Below are positions 47,469 to 58,355 of a stretch of 64,000 nucleotides of DNA, one piece after another. Where the stretch lies: the NCBI GenBank assembly GCA_026419775.2, contig JAOPGA020000950.1, forward strand, positions 1-64,000, read 5' to 3'. Each line of letters begins with the position of its first letter. The stretch's first letter is position 1. The translations under genes were made by a program, and so were the position numbers. The notes beneath the pieces are model-generated. The model saw nothing but the letters and a program-made list of their open reading frames with translations. It did no database searches and was not told the origin of the DNA. The DNA comes from Acrasis kona (Eukaryota > Heterolobosea > Eutetramitea > Acrasida > Acrasidae).

Positions 47469-49413
47469 TTAATGAGCCAATTTAGCATCAAATGCATTTC
47501 TAATCACGCTGTGATAATAACTTCTGTTCTTTTGGTAAATGTCCTTGACCTTTTGTTTATCGACCAATTTCTTATCGCTCAACAAGATCAATTCGCCATA
47601 AAGTGGTTTCAAGTAAACACTCCTTCCATGTTTGCTCACAAAGTCCTCCACAACGGGCAACACATCCACGTATTCATTCTCCAAAGCCAATCGCAAGAAT
47701 CTAACGCTAATCTCTACATTCTTGCTCTTGCTGAATTCATACACTTCATCCAACTTTTTAATCACATCATGACCTAATTTCTTTCCTCCATTCGCCAAAT
47801 TGTCCAAAAAGACCATGGTCTGTGCAGGATCCCACTTGATATCAGACGCATTTGCATCAATGTCATTAGCTCCATCTACAGTCCATTTATCGACCAATGC
47901 TTGTGTTTGTTTGTTCATGGTCTGATCCAAATAACTCATTGGATTCCATGGACCCATACCTTCTTCGTACAACCAAGTGTTCCAATCCACTTTTACATTG
48001 GGAAAGTGTTGTTCAAAGTGATGGATCATTTGTTTATTGGTGATACTTTGTCTTTGGAATTCAACAAAGTATTTTCTCAACCAATCAATCATTGGTTGAA
48101 CGCCTCCCACCAAGTGTTCCAAGTACAATAAAAGTAAACAACCCTTTTCGTATGGGATGCGACTGAAGGCATCATCGGGGTCGATTCCTCTCATGTCTGG
48201 TGCTAGTTTAGTAAGTTCGGGAGTGCTTTGTAAACTTCTGACGGCGCTCGTCAACTCTCCGTATCCTAAACATGCTTGGAAGTCTCTTACCTTCATTCCG
48301 GTTCCCTTTTCATTCTGCTCTGCGACCTTCATCAAAATCAATCTCTCAATGTACATTGTGAAACCTTCGTTGAGCCAAAAGTCGGGCCAGCTCGAGTTGG
48401 TGACGAGATTACCTGACCAGCTGTGAGTGATTTCATGTGCGATCACGTCGGTTAGTTCCTTGTTGCCGGTAATAAGGGAAGCAGAGATGAATGTAAGGTT
48501 TGGATTTTCCATGCCTCCGTATGGGAATGCTCCTGGAAGTACCAATAGATCGTACGTACCCCACTTGTATTCCATTCCACAAATGTCTTCGGCGGCTTTC
48601 AAGAAGCACTCTGTTTGAGAGAATTCATCTTTTGCTGCTTCGAGTTGTTCTTGTTCACACCATACGAATGAACGTGGTCCGATGGACTCTCTCTTGAGCG
48701 CACCAACGGCCAAAGCGATCAAGTAGGATGGGATCGGAACAGGTTGATGGAACACGTATTTGATGGTTCCTTTTGATTCGTCCTTGACTGGTTTGCAGTG
48801 TTCGGCTCCTGAGCAGGCCGCTACTAGGGGATCAGCAACGGTTACGGACATTGTGTAGGGTTGCTTGACCGCTGGAGTGTCTTGACAGGGAATCATTGTT
48901 CTTGCCAAGATGGCTTGGAATTGTGTGTACATGAAGGGGTGCTTCTTGCCGGCAGTTTGGTTGGGCTCGAACCATTGGATTCCTCCTGAAAGCTCTGATG
49001 TGCTATAGTTGACTCTGATGTGGACCTTGTCACCTTCATTTTGTTTGTCTGTGGGCAGGGGTACTCTGAGTTGGGCACCAATGGAGTGGTTTCTTGGGAT
49101 GGTGAAGTTCAAATAGGAATGGGAAGTCACCTTTTCATCCAAATTTTGAACACTATTAGTGTGAGTCTTCATGATCTGAATTGAATTACGATTCTACAGC
49201 CAATCCCCTAATATCAAGGTCCAAATAGGCCACATTACTGTGCTTAGTGATAGCGGTAATGTCAGTGTATCCGTACAATAATTTACGATTAAAGTCAACA
49301 GTTAAGTTGGGTTCGAGGTTAGTAACAACAACCTCATGATAGTTTGCGTATGAATTCTAATAAAGTTAGGCAATTGAAAACACTTGGCTTACAGGGTCGA
49401 TACCAAGTGACAT
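47469..49413 (-). CDS. LTA4H: Leukotriene A4 hydrolase-type aminopeptidase (M1)
   Basis: Three exons (49393-49413, 49190-49356, 47469-49152) with introns of 36 and 37 bases give 623 residues (human 611). The N-terminus MSLGIDPNSYANYHEVVVTN continues LTVDFNRKLLYGYTDITAIT as in LTA4H; a start at the later ATG (49172) would lose this strand-rich domain. The zinc site is HEITHSW with the distal Glu in WLNEGFTMYIER, and the substrate motif is YGGMEN. The C-terminal armadillo-like domain is complete (LYEEGMGPWNP and beyond). It is an arginyl-preferring aminopeptidase; epoxide hydrolase activity on leukotriene A4 is known in animals but cannot be assumed here. Cytosolic, no signal peptide. Confidence 0.93.
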
Positions 49414-49739
49414 TTTTTTCTGATCAGCCCGATATAGATTTTTGTAAATTTAACATGCCACGTTGTGTGCAAACTCCTGAAACGTGGAGTAAGCATGAAG
49501 TTGCCCGTGTATTTTCATTACATAGTGTAATTGAAGTGTGACCTGGAAGTGGATTATAAATATTAGGGAAGGGTAGTGTTAGATTTAAAACAAATAAAAG
49601 GATGTAACATTTAATGCACAGTCGATTAATTGGTTGGGCCATGATGAATATGCAATTATACAAATAGGAGGGAAAAAAGCGTACCAGTATCCGACAGATT
49701 AACCGCAGCAGTCGTAAAATATTAACAGGAGGGAAAAAA
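49414..49739. other. Intergenic region with a repeated 5S 3' flank
   Basis: The 19-base string AGGAGGGAAAAAAGCGTAC occurs at about 49666 and again at 49726, where it is the 3' end and terminator region of the minus-strand 5S gene. The first copy could be the tail of a lost 5S gene. No coding sequence recognised. Confidence 0.45.
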
Positions 49740-49857
49740 GCGTACAGCACCCCCGGTTCCCCTATCGTCTCCGACTAGAGTACTGAAGAGGCCTGACAGT
49801 GTTTGACTTCTGTAATGTGACCGGAACAGGTATGTTCACTGTAGTATGGCCGTACAC
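49740..49857 (-). rRNA. 5S ribosomal RNA, copy 1
   Basis: The minus strand reads GTGTACGGCCATACTACAGT at its 5' end and closes with GGGGGTGCTGTACGC; the ends pair over eight bases (GTGTACGG with CTGTACGC). The internal control region includes GAAGTCAAACACTGTCAGGC and the loop E/helix IV region GTACTCTAGTCGGAGACGAT, as in eukaryotic 5S rRNA. Length is 118 bases, and T6 follows. It is identical, as far as I can see, to copy 2 at 55201 in the opposite orientation. Confidence 0.93.
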
Positions 49858-49920
49858 AACAAAATGGTTATGGAACAGTTAGAACATAAAACTACTCCTC
49901 TGGTTTGGAAAAACATTTAT

Positions 49921-50523
49921 TCAGCTAGCGTGCCTTGATAAGACTTTTTCTATAATATATTTCCTTCCATAGTTAAAGTTATCATATATAAATCTCCACC
50001 TATTCCTGGTCATGCACATGGCAAGCTTTCTTAACTCTTGGTTGATTGTGAAAACGTACCAGTCGTCCACTTTTGGATATAATTGCTTGCACATTAGCAT
50101 GCTTATTTGAACCCAAACATTTAATTCCTGCTCCGATGATGGTGATTTGTTACACGTAGCATTATACGAAATGTTATCATTACCTTCTAATTCCTCATTA
50201 ACCCACCAAACTTTATCGTTCATAAGGGACATATTTACATGGAAATTCGACATACTCAGCTTTCTGTCAGGGAAGTGAGCTATTAGATTTTCAATTACTC
50301 CCTCACAGTACGTGTTTTTGGTCTTTTCAATTTCGTTGTTCTGCAATTGACTGACAAATGTGTTTAGAATATTGCATTGAACGAGATGGTGGGTAGAGTC
50401 TTTTTTCCGACAGTCCTCACTGCAATAGTAGACGCGCTTACATTGATGGCATGAAGATAAGTTCTCCATATTACCACAAATAGCACAGCATGGACCAGGG
50501 GCCAATAAGGCCTTCCTGAACAT
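49921..50523 (-). CDS. MYND zinc-finger protein
   Basis: Single exon, 200 residues. The N-terminal MYND finger is complete: CAICGNMENLSSCHQCKRVY then YCSEDCRKKD and HHLVQC, with the C-x2-C, C-x2-C, Y-C-x3-C and H-x4-C ligands. The rest is helical, with WYVFTINQELRKLAMCMTRN near the end, and shows no SET domain. MYND fingers bind proline-rich peptides, so this is probably a protein-interaction factor. It lies between a 5S gene and the divergent carboxylesterase. No specific orthologue assigned. Confidence 0.8.
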   Translation of the reverse strand: MFRKALLAPGPCCAICGNMENLSSCHQCKRVYYCSEDCRKKDSTHHLVQCNILNTFVSQLQNNEIEKTKNTYCEGVIENLIAHFPDRKLSMSNFHVNMSLMNDKVWWVNEELEGNDNISYNATCNKSPSSEQELNVWVQISMLMCKQLYPKVDDWYVFTINQELRKLAMCMTRNRWRFIYDNFNYGRKYIIEKVLSRHAS

Positions 50524-50562
50524 GTTGGCTACAGGTAATTGTGATTTATTTTGTAATAGTCA

Positions 50563-52199
50563 ATGTCAATCAAAATGAGATTGACGTATTATCTTCTATT
50601 CCTTGGCGCGTTGCTCGCATCAGCAGAGGTGATACAACTAGACAGTGGAAATATAGAGGGTTTAGATTTAGAAGACCACAAGGCGTGGATAGGCATACCT
50701 TACCTACAACCGCCAGTTAAACATTTACGATTTGCTCCTCCGGTGCCAATCAAGAGTTGGGCGCCAGAAACATTACAAACAAGGTCATTCAAGCCAGGTT
50801 GTCCACAAAGGTACGTTGATTTTAATTACTACATAATTTACCTCTCGTCAGATGTGTGCTACCTGAAGGTGCTTGTCCAACTGTGCAGGATGAAGATTGT
50901 CTCTACATCAATGTCTATTCCCCCACAAATATGGCAAAGAACATTCCAGTCATTGTCTGGATTCCTGGTGGTCATTTCGAACAAGGAAGTTCAGGGACAC
51001 CTCTTTATTATGGGGACTTTTTTACTACAAATCAAAGCAAAGTCGTACTTGTGACCGTGAACTATCGACTTGGTGCGTTAGGATGGTTAACGGATGACAC
51101 TATCTCAGAAGTAAAAAATGGCAATTTGGGTTTGTATGATGTTGTAGAATCCCTAAGATGGGTTCAACGTAACATTGCTGCTTTTGGTGGTAATCCTGAT
51201 CAAGTGACTATCGCTGGACAAAGTGCAGGTGCTACAATTATAGCAGCACTTTCAGTAAGTCCCATTGGTAAAGGACTATTTAATAAAGTGATTTTGATGT
51301 CTAATCCTATAACCCTTCCATTTCGATACCAAAGAGATGCTTCTACACTCGGCACTCAAGTTAGAAACATACTAAAGTGTGGCGCAGGTGATATCGAGTG
51401 CTTAAGAAGCAAGTCAGTCCAAGAAATAGTCGATGCTCAACACCAAGCTGCTGATCATATTCAAATCACACAACCATTAGTATCCATGTTGCCATGGAGT
51501 GTGACAGTTGATGGACGTGTAGTCCCTGCTAGATTCTTGGATGCCATCAAAAGTGGTAAAGTCCACAAAGATACTAGTGGAAATCCTCTTCCACTTATTA
51601 TTGGAAGCATAACAGAGGAAACGTTGATCTTCATATACATGGCTAGTAAAGAGCCATTGAATACAATAAAATATGTTGCTGCTGTTGGCGACGTCTTTAC
51701 AACCAGTGCACCTAAAGTTTTGTTTAGATATCCACCACATCCTTTCGTAGGAGATAAAAGGAATGCGCTTGCTTATATGGGCACACATTATGTTTTTAGT
51801 TGTCCTAACCGATTTGCAGCAGGTTTATGGAACTCAAAGTCTACGTTCTTGTACATGTTTGACAATGCTCTATCATTTGATGCATGGGGAGACAAATATG
51901 ATTATTGTAGAGGTAGAGTATGTCATGGCGCTGATTTACCTATTCTATTCCACCAGAGTGGTAATATGACCATGAGTGTAAAAGAGAGTCGTTTGAGTAG
52001 CGAGATGTTGGCATATTGGACAAATTTTGCTTATACTGGAGATCCAAATGGTCCAAACCTACCTCAATGGCCATCTTATAATAAGACAGATCCAAGTTTG
52101 TTAAGATTGAAGGTAGATGGCTCTGTCGTCGAAAAGAATTATTTGAAAATAGAGTGCGACTTTTTCGACTCATTAGGGTACAGACATGGAGCAGGTTAA
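50563..52199 (+). CDS. Type B carboxylesterase, secreted
   Basis: Exons 50563-50810 and 50852-52199 (41-base intron) encode up to 531 residues. A signal peptide is present (MRLTYYLLFLGALLASAEV); the second in-frame ATG at 50575 gives it the cleaner start. The splice joins PQR to CVLPEGACPTVQDEDCLYIN, the family EDCLYLN block. The nucleophile elbow is AGQSAGA, the oxyanion loop GGHFEQGSSG, and the histidine is in VCHGADLPILF. It is an alpha/beta-hydrolase of the esterase/cholinesterase family, probably secreted or lysosomal. Dictyostelid crystal proteins and animal carboxylesterases are of the same class; the substrate is unknown. Several sequons (NQS, NMT, NKT) fit the secretory route. Confidence 0.9.
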
Positions 52200-52330
52200 T
52201 GATAATTAAATGTTTTCTAATTTCTATGACTTTGTCACGCACTCTGAATTATATAATTAATTTTTACCAAACCCTTCCAAATCAGAGAAGTTCTTATAAG
52301 TACGTATTGGTCAATTAAAACTACTTAAGA

Positions 52331-54202
52331 ATGAAAAGATTCCAACCATTCTACCCATTTTTCGGAAGACATTTTGATGATGATATCACGAATATATATG
52401 ATTCAGAAGACGAACTCGATCTTGAGGATGAGTTATCACCATTGGTTACTGAGGAAGTAGATCCAGACAAAAAATTAATGGAAATAATTACTGAATTGAA
52501 TGGAATCACCCTTGTAGTTGATATCAGGAAAAAACAAGAAGCAATGTCGAAATTATCGAAAACAATACACCATTATATGGACGAGATTTGTACCTCTGAC
52601 TTTTTTCAGCAGTTTGCTGATACATTAATTAAAATAATGCTGAGTGAACCTCATTTAGTACAAACAATTATTGAAACCCTCCGCTCTGTGTATACTATCG
52701 CTAGAAAACACAAGGCTGCAAAAGGTGCCCTCATAACAGCTACAGAAAAATGCTTACAAAACTATTTAAAGTTAGAGCCAACCGAATTTTGCAGTTTCGC
52801 CTTCAAAGATTGGTGTGTGTTGGCGCTGCCAACTTCTACCTGTTTAAACATTGTCAGATCAAAAAATCTAGGATTCACATCACCAGCATTTATCTTTTTA
52901 ATTGAAGTTTTGCACCAAAAACTTTGCCCAGTCCTTCGATATTTTGGAAAACTAAACAGAAAAGTTAACTATCATGAAAGTAACGTTGGTTTAGTAGCTT
53001 ATGCGCTAGCCATGAAGTACAAAACGAAGCCAAAGTTGCAGTATATCTTATTTCTCTGTAATTTGGAATGCAACCCAAACTATTCTGTTGTTGCAGTCAA
53101 TGCTCTTAATAAAATTATTAAACATTCGAATGTGATTAAGGAATCTGTAAAGGACCTCCTAAAAGGATTTCTGACAGTGTTCAAATATCTCAGCAATCCT
53201 TATAATCAGTCAGCAGATCTTTTTACCAATATAGATATTAGTGAGAATTTGATAGGCAAACTACTTGATCAATTGAAAATATTCTCATGCGCCGAAGAAA
53301 AACTGTTAATTTTACGAAAATCTTGCGTTTATTTAAAAAGGTTTCTAGTTTTAGCTGACGATAAAGATCTACTGGAACAAGATGAGATTTGCTTCTTATG
53401 TCTTTGTATTGGGTGTATTAGCATAATTATCCAAGATTCAAATTTAAATTTGCCTAAGAAATTTATAGGTGATTTAAAGCAGTTCCTTGATGCTTATAGT
53501 CTTGACGCTTATAGTGGGTTAAATTATAAAATCACAATTTGTCTTTTTGATATAGTCCAAGCTTTGATCAATAAGGATTACATTTCTAAAACATTCTTAT
53601 TGGAGTTTACAAGTAGAATAATGGTTTCTACAAAAGCATCTAAGAATCATCTTGTCGATGAAAGACAAGTCAGATTTGTAAATTTTTTAGTTTCAGACAA
53701 TTTCAAAATTCCAGAATGTATAATTGTAAAGCAAATCCTACACATCCATTTTTTGTTTATAAATCAAGATTTGAGACCTAGTGTCTATCCACTTTTACTT
53801 TATGTTTTAAAACAATACCCAGCACTGTGTAATGAGTACATGGCCAAGGAAGTTATTAATGAATTACAAACTGAGCTTTTGAATTTGAATTTAAATGAAA
53901 TGTTTTTAACAGTTGAAAGTATTCAACTCGATACTGCTGTTCTATGCAAAGTGTTGGACAAAATTAGTATATCAGATATTTTTTCAAAAGATAATTTGAC
54001 CTTGCTTACCAAAGCTTCCAAAATCGTTGATGTTATCAGGACAAGAATAGGAGAGGACTTATTTCAATCGATTTGTCTAAAAGGGAGAGTAGTCAAAAAA
54101 CTCTCAAAAATTTGGGGCGAGCACACAATACAACCAAACTTGATGAGTGCACTTAAGAACAATAGTTTTAATGACATTGAAATAAAGATATTAATTGTTT
54201 AA
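52331..54202 (+). CDS. Large helical protein of unknown function
   Basis: Single exon, 623 residues. An acidic start (DSEDELDLEDELSP) is followed by an all-helical protein with HEAT-like spacing (for example FADTLIKIMLSEPHLVQTII, LLKGFLTVFKYLSN, VYPLLLYVLKQYPAL). It is rich in Leu, Ile and Lys and has no signal peptide or membrane span. I see no motif that allows naming. Its fold class is shared by scaffold proteins of nuclear transport, chromosome cohesion and signalling, so no role is inferred. It ends 16 bases from the convergent YrhK-like gene. Confidence 0.65.
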   Translation: MKRFQPFYPFFGRHFDDDITNIYDSEDELDLEDELSPLVTEEVDPDKKLMEIITELNGITLVVDIRKKQEAMSKLSKTIHHYMDEICTSDFFQQFADTLIKIMLSEPHLVQTIIETLRSVYTIARKHKAAKGALITATEKCLQNYLKLEPTEFCSFAFKDWCVLALPTSTCLNIVRSKNLGFTSPAFIFLIEVLHQKLCPVLRYFGKLNRKVNYHESNVGLVAYALAMKYKTKPKLQYILFLCNLECNPNYSVVAVNALNKIIKHSNVIKESVKDLLKGFLTVFKYLSNPYNQSADLFTNIDISENLIGKLLDQLKIFSCAEEKLLILRKSCVYLKRFLVLADDKDLLEQDEICFLCLCIGCISIIIQDSNLNLPKKFIGDLKQFLDAYSLDAYSGLNYKITICLFDIVQALINKDYISKTFLLEFTSRIMVSTKASKNHLVDERQVRFVNFLVSDNFKIPECIIVKQILHIHFLFINQDLRPSVYPLLLYVLKQYPALCNEYMAKEVINELQTELLNLNLNEMFLTVESIQLDTAVLCKVLDKISISDIFSKDNLTLLTKASKIVDVIRTRIGEDLFQSICLKGRVVKKLSKIWGEHTIQPNLMSALKNNSFNDIEIKILIV

Positions 54203-54218
54203 TTTATTTACATTTTAT

Positions 54219-55040
54219 TTATCTACGTGCTGCAATCTGCAATAGACCGGCAATGAGGTACAAACCTCCAGCAATAACCCACAAGACGCCAGCTTGAGTT
54301 TGGAAAGATCTGCTTCCGACTGTTCTTAAGAAGCTATGCCAAGCGATGGATCCGAGTAGTAACAATACAGATGCAACAGTGTACATGACTGTGGCGATAC
54401 CGTTCAAGTACAGGCTGGAAATCAAACTCTTTGGTGCAACTTGGAATGTACCGTTGGTGCGGCTGTTCATGTTGCTCATGAATGTGTGGTACAAGAAGAT
54501 ACCATCAAGAATGGCACCATAGTTGCGGAGTAAGAAGTAGGTTAGGATCAATGAGGAACCAATGATCCATATGATAGTACCAGCGTTGAAAGTGTCAAAT
54601 CTGGTGCTTCCGGCCAACCATAGAGCAGCACCAATAATCATAAGGATGCTTCCCAAGAAGAAGGCAATGCTTCCGAAGATATTCAAAAAGTGGTATGGTG
54701 TTCTTGAGTTCTTGTTTCCAAGGTCGAATCCTCCAATGAAGGCGAAAATTGAGGCCAAGGTGAAGAATGAGAAGGCGATGATCCAGAGGACACCACTGGC
54801 GATGTAGTGGTATCCAAACTCTGCCAAACTGATTGCAGCACCGACTAATAGTAAGGTTCCTCCAATGAACATGGATAGACCCATAAGGGCTCCCATGATT
54901 TGTGACAAAACTTGTGATTTTGCTTCGACTGGTGATGCATAAGCTGTTTGTGTAACTGTTGTTTGGGTCACTGTGGTTGCTCCTGGTCCGTTTAAGACCT
55001 TTGTTGGGACTGTTGATGGGAGAACTGTTGTTGCGTTCAT
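54219..55040 (-). CDS. Six-helix YrhK-like membrane protein, paralogue 3
   Basis: Single exon, 273 residues from the ATG at 55040 (MNATTVLPSTVPTKVLNGPG); an ATG at 55085 would add an unlikely leader. Six membrane helices in three repeated pairs, with ASGVLWIIAFSFFTLASIF, AGTIIWIIGSSLILTYFLL and AGVLWVIAGGLYLIAGLL as the repeated GxLW-type helices, and the terminal AARR shared with paralogues 1 and 2. It is the closest relative of the gene at 41837. The loop between helices 4 and 5 (YHTFMSNMNSRTNGTFQVAP) has an NGT sequon. The three copies are scattered over 25 kb, all on the minus strand. Confidence 0.8.
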   Translation of the reverse strand: MNATTVLPSTVPTKVLNGPGATTVTQTTVTQTAYASPVEAKSQVLSQIMGALMGLSMFIGGTLLLVGAAISLAEFGYHYIASGVLWIIAFSFFTLASIFAFIGGFDLGNKNSRTPYHFLNIFGSIAFFLGSILMIIGAALWLAGSTRFDTFNAGTIIWIIGSSLILTYFLLRNYGAILDGIFLYHTFMSNMNSRTNGTFQVAPKSLISSLYLNGIATVMYTVASVLLLLGSIAWHSFLRTVGSRSFQTQAGVLWVIAGGLYLIAGLLQIAARR

Positions 55041-55200
55041 GTTTTTTGTTGGGTGGAATGAAATAATATTGGTTTTTAAATACATCTGTATGCTAAAAAT
55101 AAAACTAATAATCTAAATAAAATCTTTCCTTTTAAATTCATTCCGACGATAAAAATAACACTTCACTGAGCCACATGATCTCAAGAGAATTAATATATGT

Positions 55201-55318
55201 GTGTACGGCCATACTACAGTGAACATACCTGTTCCGGTCACATTACAGAAGTCAAACACTGTCAGGCCTCTTCAGTACTCTAGTCGGAGACGATAGGGGA
55301 ACCGGGGGTGCTGTACGC
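55201..55318 (+). rRNA. 5S ribosomal RNA, copy 2
   Basis: A 118-base 5S gene with the same sequence as copy 1: GTGTACGGCCATACTACAGT at the 5' end, CTGTACGC at the 3' end, then TTTT. The downstream flank TTATTTTACGACTG is also found after copy 1 on its own strand (TATTTTACGACTG), while the 5' flanks differ. The 218 bases up to the Sac gene hold an inverted repeat CACTTA...TAAGTG at about 55360-55390 but no gene. Confidence 0.93.
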
Positions 55319-55536
55319 TTTTAATTATTTTACGACTGGGGTGGGGCGGTAGGGGACCACTTAACTACGATATAGCGTTAATGGCTAAGTGCAACTATAA
55401 ATTACCACTTTATTCGTGGACTGTAGCGCAATTTATTCTACTTCAATAAATAAAAGTCTGTCGATTTTCGTAACGTTATTTTAGCATTTTTGCTGCTTCT
55501 AAAAATTTTTGATGGAAATTGTAAGAAAAATAACAG

Positions 55537-57882
55537 ATGAACAGCTTCGAGGAGATCGAGCTGTATGAAAACAACAAGAGATTCCTTCTTGTCCCAAGGG
55601 TAGTTGATGAAAACGATGGAATATACCCAACGAAAACAGAATATGACAGCATAGTGCTTGTAGACCGCCAAAGCGGCGAATTTAGCAGCTTGCTGGTGCC
55701 AGAGAATCAACGCAGCACCTTATTTACAAACATGAAAACTATGACGAGAATATTTGGTATTGTTGGAATAGTGAATCTACTCAGCGGCTCGTTCCTCATT
55801 GTTATACTGGATAGAGAATTCGTATTTAAAGTTAAAGGGAACGAGGTTTTTCAACTAAAAAAGATACAATTTATACCGTTTGTACCCTCTGCGTTTAGGA
55901 ACCAAGAGGAAAGTGTAAAGGAAAGAGAAATTGCTTACATTGAGATGATGAACAAGGTTAGTTCGAACTCAAACTCTTTGCATTTTAATCATTCGAAGGT
56001 TCTAGTTGAAGAGGAGTCCTTCTACTTCAGCTACACATGTAATTTAACTGTAAACTTTCAAGACCAATTAGTCAAGAAAGCACAAGGAAGCAACCGGCAC
56101 TTTTTTTGGAACAGGTTTGAACAAGAGAATACTTTTTAGACTTACTCCTTAGGCACTTATCTGCGCGTTTGATGACATCGAACCTTCCAAGATATGTTTT
56201 ACCTATGGTGCGTGGTTATTTAGAAGTTGCAGATTGCACCATACATGACAAGACCTTCATGTTTGGTATAATTTCACGCACAAGCTGTCGTCGTGCAGGA
56301 ACAAGATATAATTGTAGAGGTGCAGACCTTAAGGGAAATGTTGCAAACTTTGTCGAGACTGAACATTTTATTGAATACGATGGTGTCTTCACATCATTCA
56401 GACAGGTGTGTTATTTCTGTGCACAATCACTCACGGCTATAGATTAGAGGTTCTATTCCTTTAGTTTGGACTCAATATGCGAACTTGAAATACACTCCGG
56501 AGATCAAGTTTTTGACTGACAAACAGAAACAAAAACAAGCGTTTGAACTACATTTCTCCGACGTCGCAAGTTCGTACCCAGGTCCCATCACTGCTTTGAA
56601 TTTGTGCAAAAAGAAAGGACAAGAGAAGAGGCTTAGCGATGTTTACGAAACTTTTTGGAAGAATACAAAATTCCCAACCAACGCTGGTGTCAAGTACGTC
56701 CCACAAAGTAATTGTATTAACACAAACACATTTTAGGTACATTCATTTTGACTTTCACTCAGAGTGTAAAAATCTGAACTTTGAGAAGTTGTTCGAACTA
56801 ATGAACGACTTGGATGATAATTTTCATAGTTTTAAATACTTTGTTGAGAGGTTCGGCCTGTCGAAGGATCCAGAAACGTGGCAAGTTCAAACAGGAAAAA
56901 CACTCACAAGAAGTCTAAGCAGCACAACATTAAGCGCACAAACGGGACGTGTCGTTGATAACGCCAAAACGTACGTATGCTTTTCTATAATCTACTAAAC
57001 ATTCATAGAAGCAACAACACACTTTCATTAACCCACCGCGTCAGCAAATCAGTTTCCATGTTTGACATTCAAAACTCATCAAACCAAGATCAAAACTTTT
57101 CGTTAAACGTAAATAAGATCAACCAAGCAGCAAGCAACAATTTCCCAGAACGAAAAATGGAAAGAACAATCACAAACGTTTTTGATCTATCTGACGAAAC
57201 AAACCAAGACAATAATAATTTCCACATGGTCAACTTTGAAGAAAATGATTCCAAGACAATGCAAAAGATCGCGAAAGAATTTTACATTACAGACATTGAT
57301 GACAATATTCGCATGAAAAACATCAACACTAATTTAAATCTACCAGCCACCTCCGAAGCCATCTTTTCTCCTTTATCACCTAGAATGACCAACGACGCAT
57401 CATTAGATCCTGACCGCTTCGAGGAGATTTTACTTCAAGAACAAAAGGGAACCTTCCGCGTCAACTGTATTGATTGCTGCGATCGCACAAATGTCGTGGA
57501 GACTTACCTCTCACGAAGGGTCTTGCTAGAACAACTTTATGCTATTAATATCTTTTACAAAAAGGAAAATTCATTTTTGGCCTATCCAAGATTCGAAAGT
57601 GTCTTTAATAACTTTTGGGCAAGTAATGGAGATAAGGTGAGTCTGTTATATGCAGGAACACAGGCATTGATGGGCGACTACACTAGAACAGGTCAACGTA
57701 GCGTCCAAGGGTTATTAAATGATGGAGTCAACTCCGCCAAAAGATATTTAAAGAACAACTTTACAGATCAACAGAGGCAGAGAGGTATAAATTTGGTGTT
57801 GGGACTGTTGGATCTGCAAAGTGAAGCAGAGGTACAAGCATTCCAAACAAAGGACATTGTATCAGAATTATTCTTATTATAA
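55537..57882 (+). CDS. Sac-domain phosphoinositide phosphatase
   Basis: Five exons (55537-56114, 56153-56405, 56443-56693, 56737-56970, 57009-57882) with introns of 38, 37, 43 and 38 bases give 729 residues. Family blocks cross the splices: FFWNR joined to HLSARLM, AGTRYNCRGADLKGNVANFV then ETEHFIE, IRGSIPLVWTQYANLKYTPE, and YIHFDFHSECK. The catalytic CX5R(T) is NCIDCCDRTN near residue 592. About 165 residues between the DFH block and the catalytic motif are Asn/Ser-rich and probably disordered, longer than in SAC1. It removes phosphate from PI4P, PI3P or PI(3,5)P2. No C-terminal membrane helices of SAC1 are seen, so a soluble SAC or another localisation is likely. Confidence 0.88.
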
Positions 57883-57913
57883 AATTTGTTTTGATTTTTT
57901 ATTTTATGTTTTT

Positions 57914-58281
57914 TTAATTAAATCCTAAAAGTTCGATGTCGAATGTGATTGTTGTATTTCCTTTGATGAGACCTGGAAGACCGTGTTTACCATAGGCTGA
58001 GTCGGGAGTCATTGTTACGTTTGCTCTCTCTCCTAAACTCATTTGCATAACACCCTCATCCCAACCACTAACCACTTCATCTCTATCAAGTCTGAATTTA
58101 AAGGGTTTGTTCCTCCACCTTGAAGAATCGAAAGTTTTGCCATCTGGAAGCTTGTTGATTGTTATTTTTTATTTTGTGTAAAGTAACGTACGTATCCAGT
58201 ATAGTGTACTGAAACAGTTTGTCCGCTCTTTGGGAAGTTTCTTCCATCCCCCTTGACAACAATTTCAAGAGATACTGTCAT
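57914..58281 (-). CDS. FKBP1: FKBP12-type peptidyl-prolyl isomerase
   Basis: Exons 58192-58281 and 57914-58150 (41-base intron, GTACGT donor) encode 108 residues, the classical FKBP12 size. The start [20 protein letters not shown] leads to VSVHYTGY at the exon end; exon 2 opens [20 protein letters not shown], then [20 protein letters not shown] and AYGKHGLPG, with the drug-pocket residues Tyr, Asp, Phe, Val, Trp and Tyr in place. It catalyses proline isomerisation and binds FK506/rapamycin in other eukaryotes. It is divergent from the QCR9 gene; the 74 bases between their ATGs include a GTTGAC motif at 58325. Confidence 0.95.
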
Positions 58282-58355
58282 ATTTGTAATTTGATGGGCG
58301 CGGTTGTAATTTTGTGTTTTTCAAGTTGACTGCAAAAAACACAGAGTGAAGAAAG

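Noticed and set aside
49344-49541. Plus-strand 65-codon frame
   Set aside because: Overlaps the first exon and intron of the LTA4H-type gene on the other strand.
49740-55318. Large inverted repeat suggestive of a transposon or palindrome
   Set aside because: The repeated 118 bases are 5S rRNA genes in opposite orientation; no transposase or target-site duplication lies between them, only ordinary genes.
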